Below, in pieces: positions 5,261-6,042 of a DNA stretch of 6,042 nt. The notes beneath the pieces were generated by a model, which saw nothing but the letters and a program-made list of their open reading frames with translations, did not search any database and had not been told where the DNA came from. The stretch comes from Sphingomonas sp. UBA1000 (GTDB taxonomy: Bacteria > Pseudomonadota > Alphaproteobacteria > Sphingomonadales > Sphingomonadaceae), in the NCBI GenBank assembly GCA_002291855.1, contig DBAW01000017.1:1-6042 (forward strand). The letters run 5' to 3'. A program made the position numbers and the translations under genes. Each line of letters starts with the position of its first letter. Positions within the stretch are counted from its first letter, which is position 1.

Positions 5261-6042
5261 ATGGCGGTTATCCAGGTTGCGAACTCGGCCCAGCTTTCAG
5301 CGGCGCTGGCCAATGCAGTCGGTGGCGAAACGATTGTCCTTGCTGCCGGAAACTATGGCGATGTCGTCATTTCCAACAGGAACTTCGCGTCGAATGTGAC
5401 GCTGAAGTCGGACGTGGCATGGGGGGCGGACTTTACCGGCTTCACGATTGCCAATGTCAACAACCTGACGTTCGACGGGATCGAAATCGGCCGTGCCAAG
5501 CTCGACTCCGAGGCTGAATGGACTCAGCTGGCCTATATGACGGGGTCGTCGAACATCACGTTCAACAACATTTTCATGCACGGCTCGCTTGACGACAACC
5601 CGCTTAACGACATGTGGGGTCTGCTCGTCGACAGCTCGTCGAACGTGAAGATCCTGAACTCGCGCTTCGAAGAGCTTGTCCGCGCGTTCATTTTCGAGCG
5701 GACGGCGGACATCGAGGTCAAGTTCAACGAGATCACCCGCATCCGCAGCGACGGCGGCGATTTCGCGGCGGTCGACAATGTGCTGATCCAGGGCAACCGC
5801 TATTCGAACTTCACGCCCAATCCCGGCGACCACCCCGATGCGATCCAGTTCTGGACCAACGGCCAGACGCGCGGATCGAACAACATCGTCATCCGCGACA
5901 ACATCGTGCTGCAGGGGCCGGGCACCGGCACCCAGGGCTTTTTCATCCGCGACGAGGTGGGCGGCATCCCGCACACCAACATCACGATCGAAAACAACCT
6001 GATCTATTCCGCCGACCAGTGGGAAGGCATTTCGGTCGAGGG
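5261..6042 (+). CDS. Right-handed parallel beta-helix protein, no signal peptide (3' partial)
   Basis: The frame is open from the ATG at 5261 to the window end, giving 260 residues with the C-terminus missing. An in-frame TAA at 5201 and the absence of other start codons after it fix this start. The protein begins directly with a beta-helix entry like those of pectin-lyase-fold enzymes: VANSAQLSAALANAV, then GGETIVLAAGNYGDVVI. Recurrent coils follow at N46VTLKSD, N68LTFDG, N98ITFNN, N128VKILNS, D150IEVKFNE, N173VLIQGN, N208IVIRDN and N240ITIENN, spaced 22-35 residues apart. Polar conserved-looking patches are IRSDGGDF (161-168) and HPDAIQFWTNG (191-201). The family includes polysaccharide lyases, C5-epimerases and phage or surface adhesins; the exact activity cannot be named. 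With no Sec leader, type I secretion through an unseen C-terminal (RTX-like) region is likely. Its place beside an EPS operon suggests action on the exported polymer. Confidence 0.85.
   Translation, partial: MAVIQVANSAQLSAALANAVGGETIVLAAGNYGDVVISNRNFASNVTLKSDVAWGADFTGFTIANVNNLTFDGIEIGRAKLDSEAEWTQLAYMTGSSNITFNNIFMHGSLDDNPLNDMWGLLVDSSSNVKILNSRFEELVRAFIFERTADIEVKFNEITRIRSDGGDFAAVDNVLIQGNRYSNFTPNPGDHPDAIQFWTNGQTRGSNNIVIRDNIVLQGPGTGTQGFFIRDEVGGIPHTNITIENNLIYSADQWEGISVE

Noticed and set aside
5297..5974. Minus-strand open frame opposite the beta-helix gene
   Set aside because: The plus strand shows regular beta-helix coils across the same bases. The antisense product has only charged low-complexity sequence.
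1..6042. CRISPR array, tRNA/rRNA, insertion sequence or attachment site
   Set aside because: No regular direct repeats, RNA gene signatures, transposase motifs or terminal inverted repeats were seen on either strand.

Overview
The base composition (about 70% GC in coding stretches), the codon use and the gene content point to an alphaproteobacterium, most likely a sphingomonad. This assignment rests on family resemblance and gene order, because the window has no rRNA or other marker gene.

Bases 1-5101 carry five tightly packed plus-strand genes of an exosortase-type exopolysaccharide (EPS) locus. They encode, in order: a Wzz/EpsF-like chain-length protein (5' end cut by the window); an EpsG-like BY-kinase-fold ATPase; an EpsH-family exosortase, probably XrtV; an EpsI-type partner; and a polyprenyl-phosphate sugar-1-phosphate transferase that starts repeat-unit assembly. 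The genes are separated by 2 bp or overlap by 1, 4 and 1 bp, so they are almost certainly one transcript with coupled translation. The order F-G-H-I matches the known exosortase-linked EPS (methanolan-type) clusters. In the likely scheme, the transferase loads the first sugar on undecaprenyl phosphate, the EpsF/EpsG pair controls polymer length and export, and the exosortase with EpsI processes and anchors separate PEP-CTERM-type surface proteins, none of which lie here.

Bases 5102-5260 are a 159-bp intergenic region dense in dyad symmetry. It has an 11-bp hairpin just after the operon, a candidate promoter with an inverted repeat over its -35 element, a 13-bp palindrome, a bulged hairpin, and a 12-bp palindrome that contains the likely Shine-Dalgarno sequence of the next gene.

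From 5261 to the window end an open frame encodes the first 260 residues of a right-handed parallel beta-helix protein. It has no signal peptide and its 3' end lies outside the window. It is probably an extracellular carbohydrate-active or polysaccharide-binding protein exported by a type I system, and it may act on the polymer made by the upstream operon.

The window is mostly a recognisable EPS/exosortase operon rather than a new system. The points most worth a second look are the altered nucleotide-binding site of the kinase-like protein, the dyad-rich intergenic region, a phased G7 slippery heptamer at the epsI/transferase junction, and the leaderless beta-helix protein.
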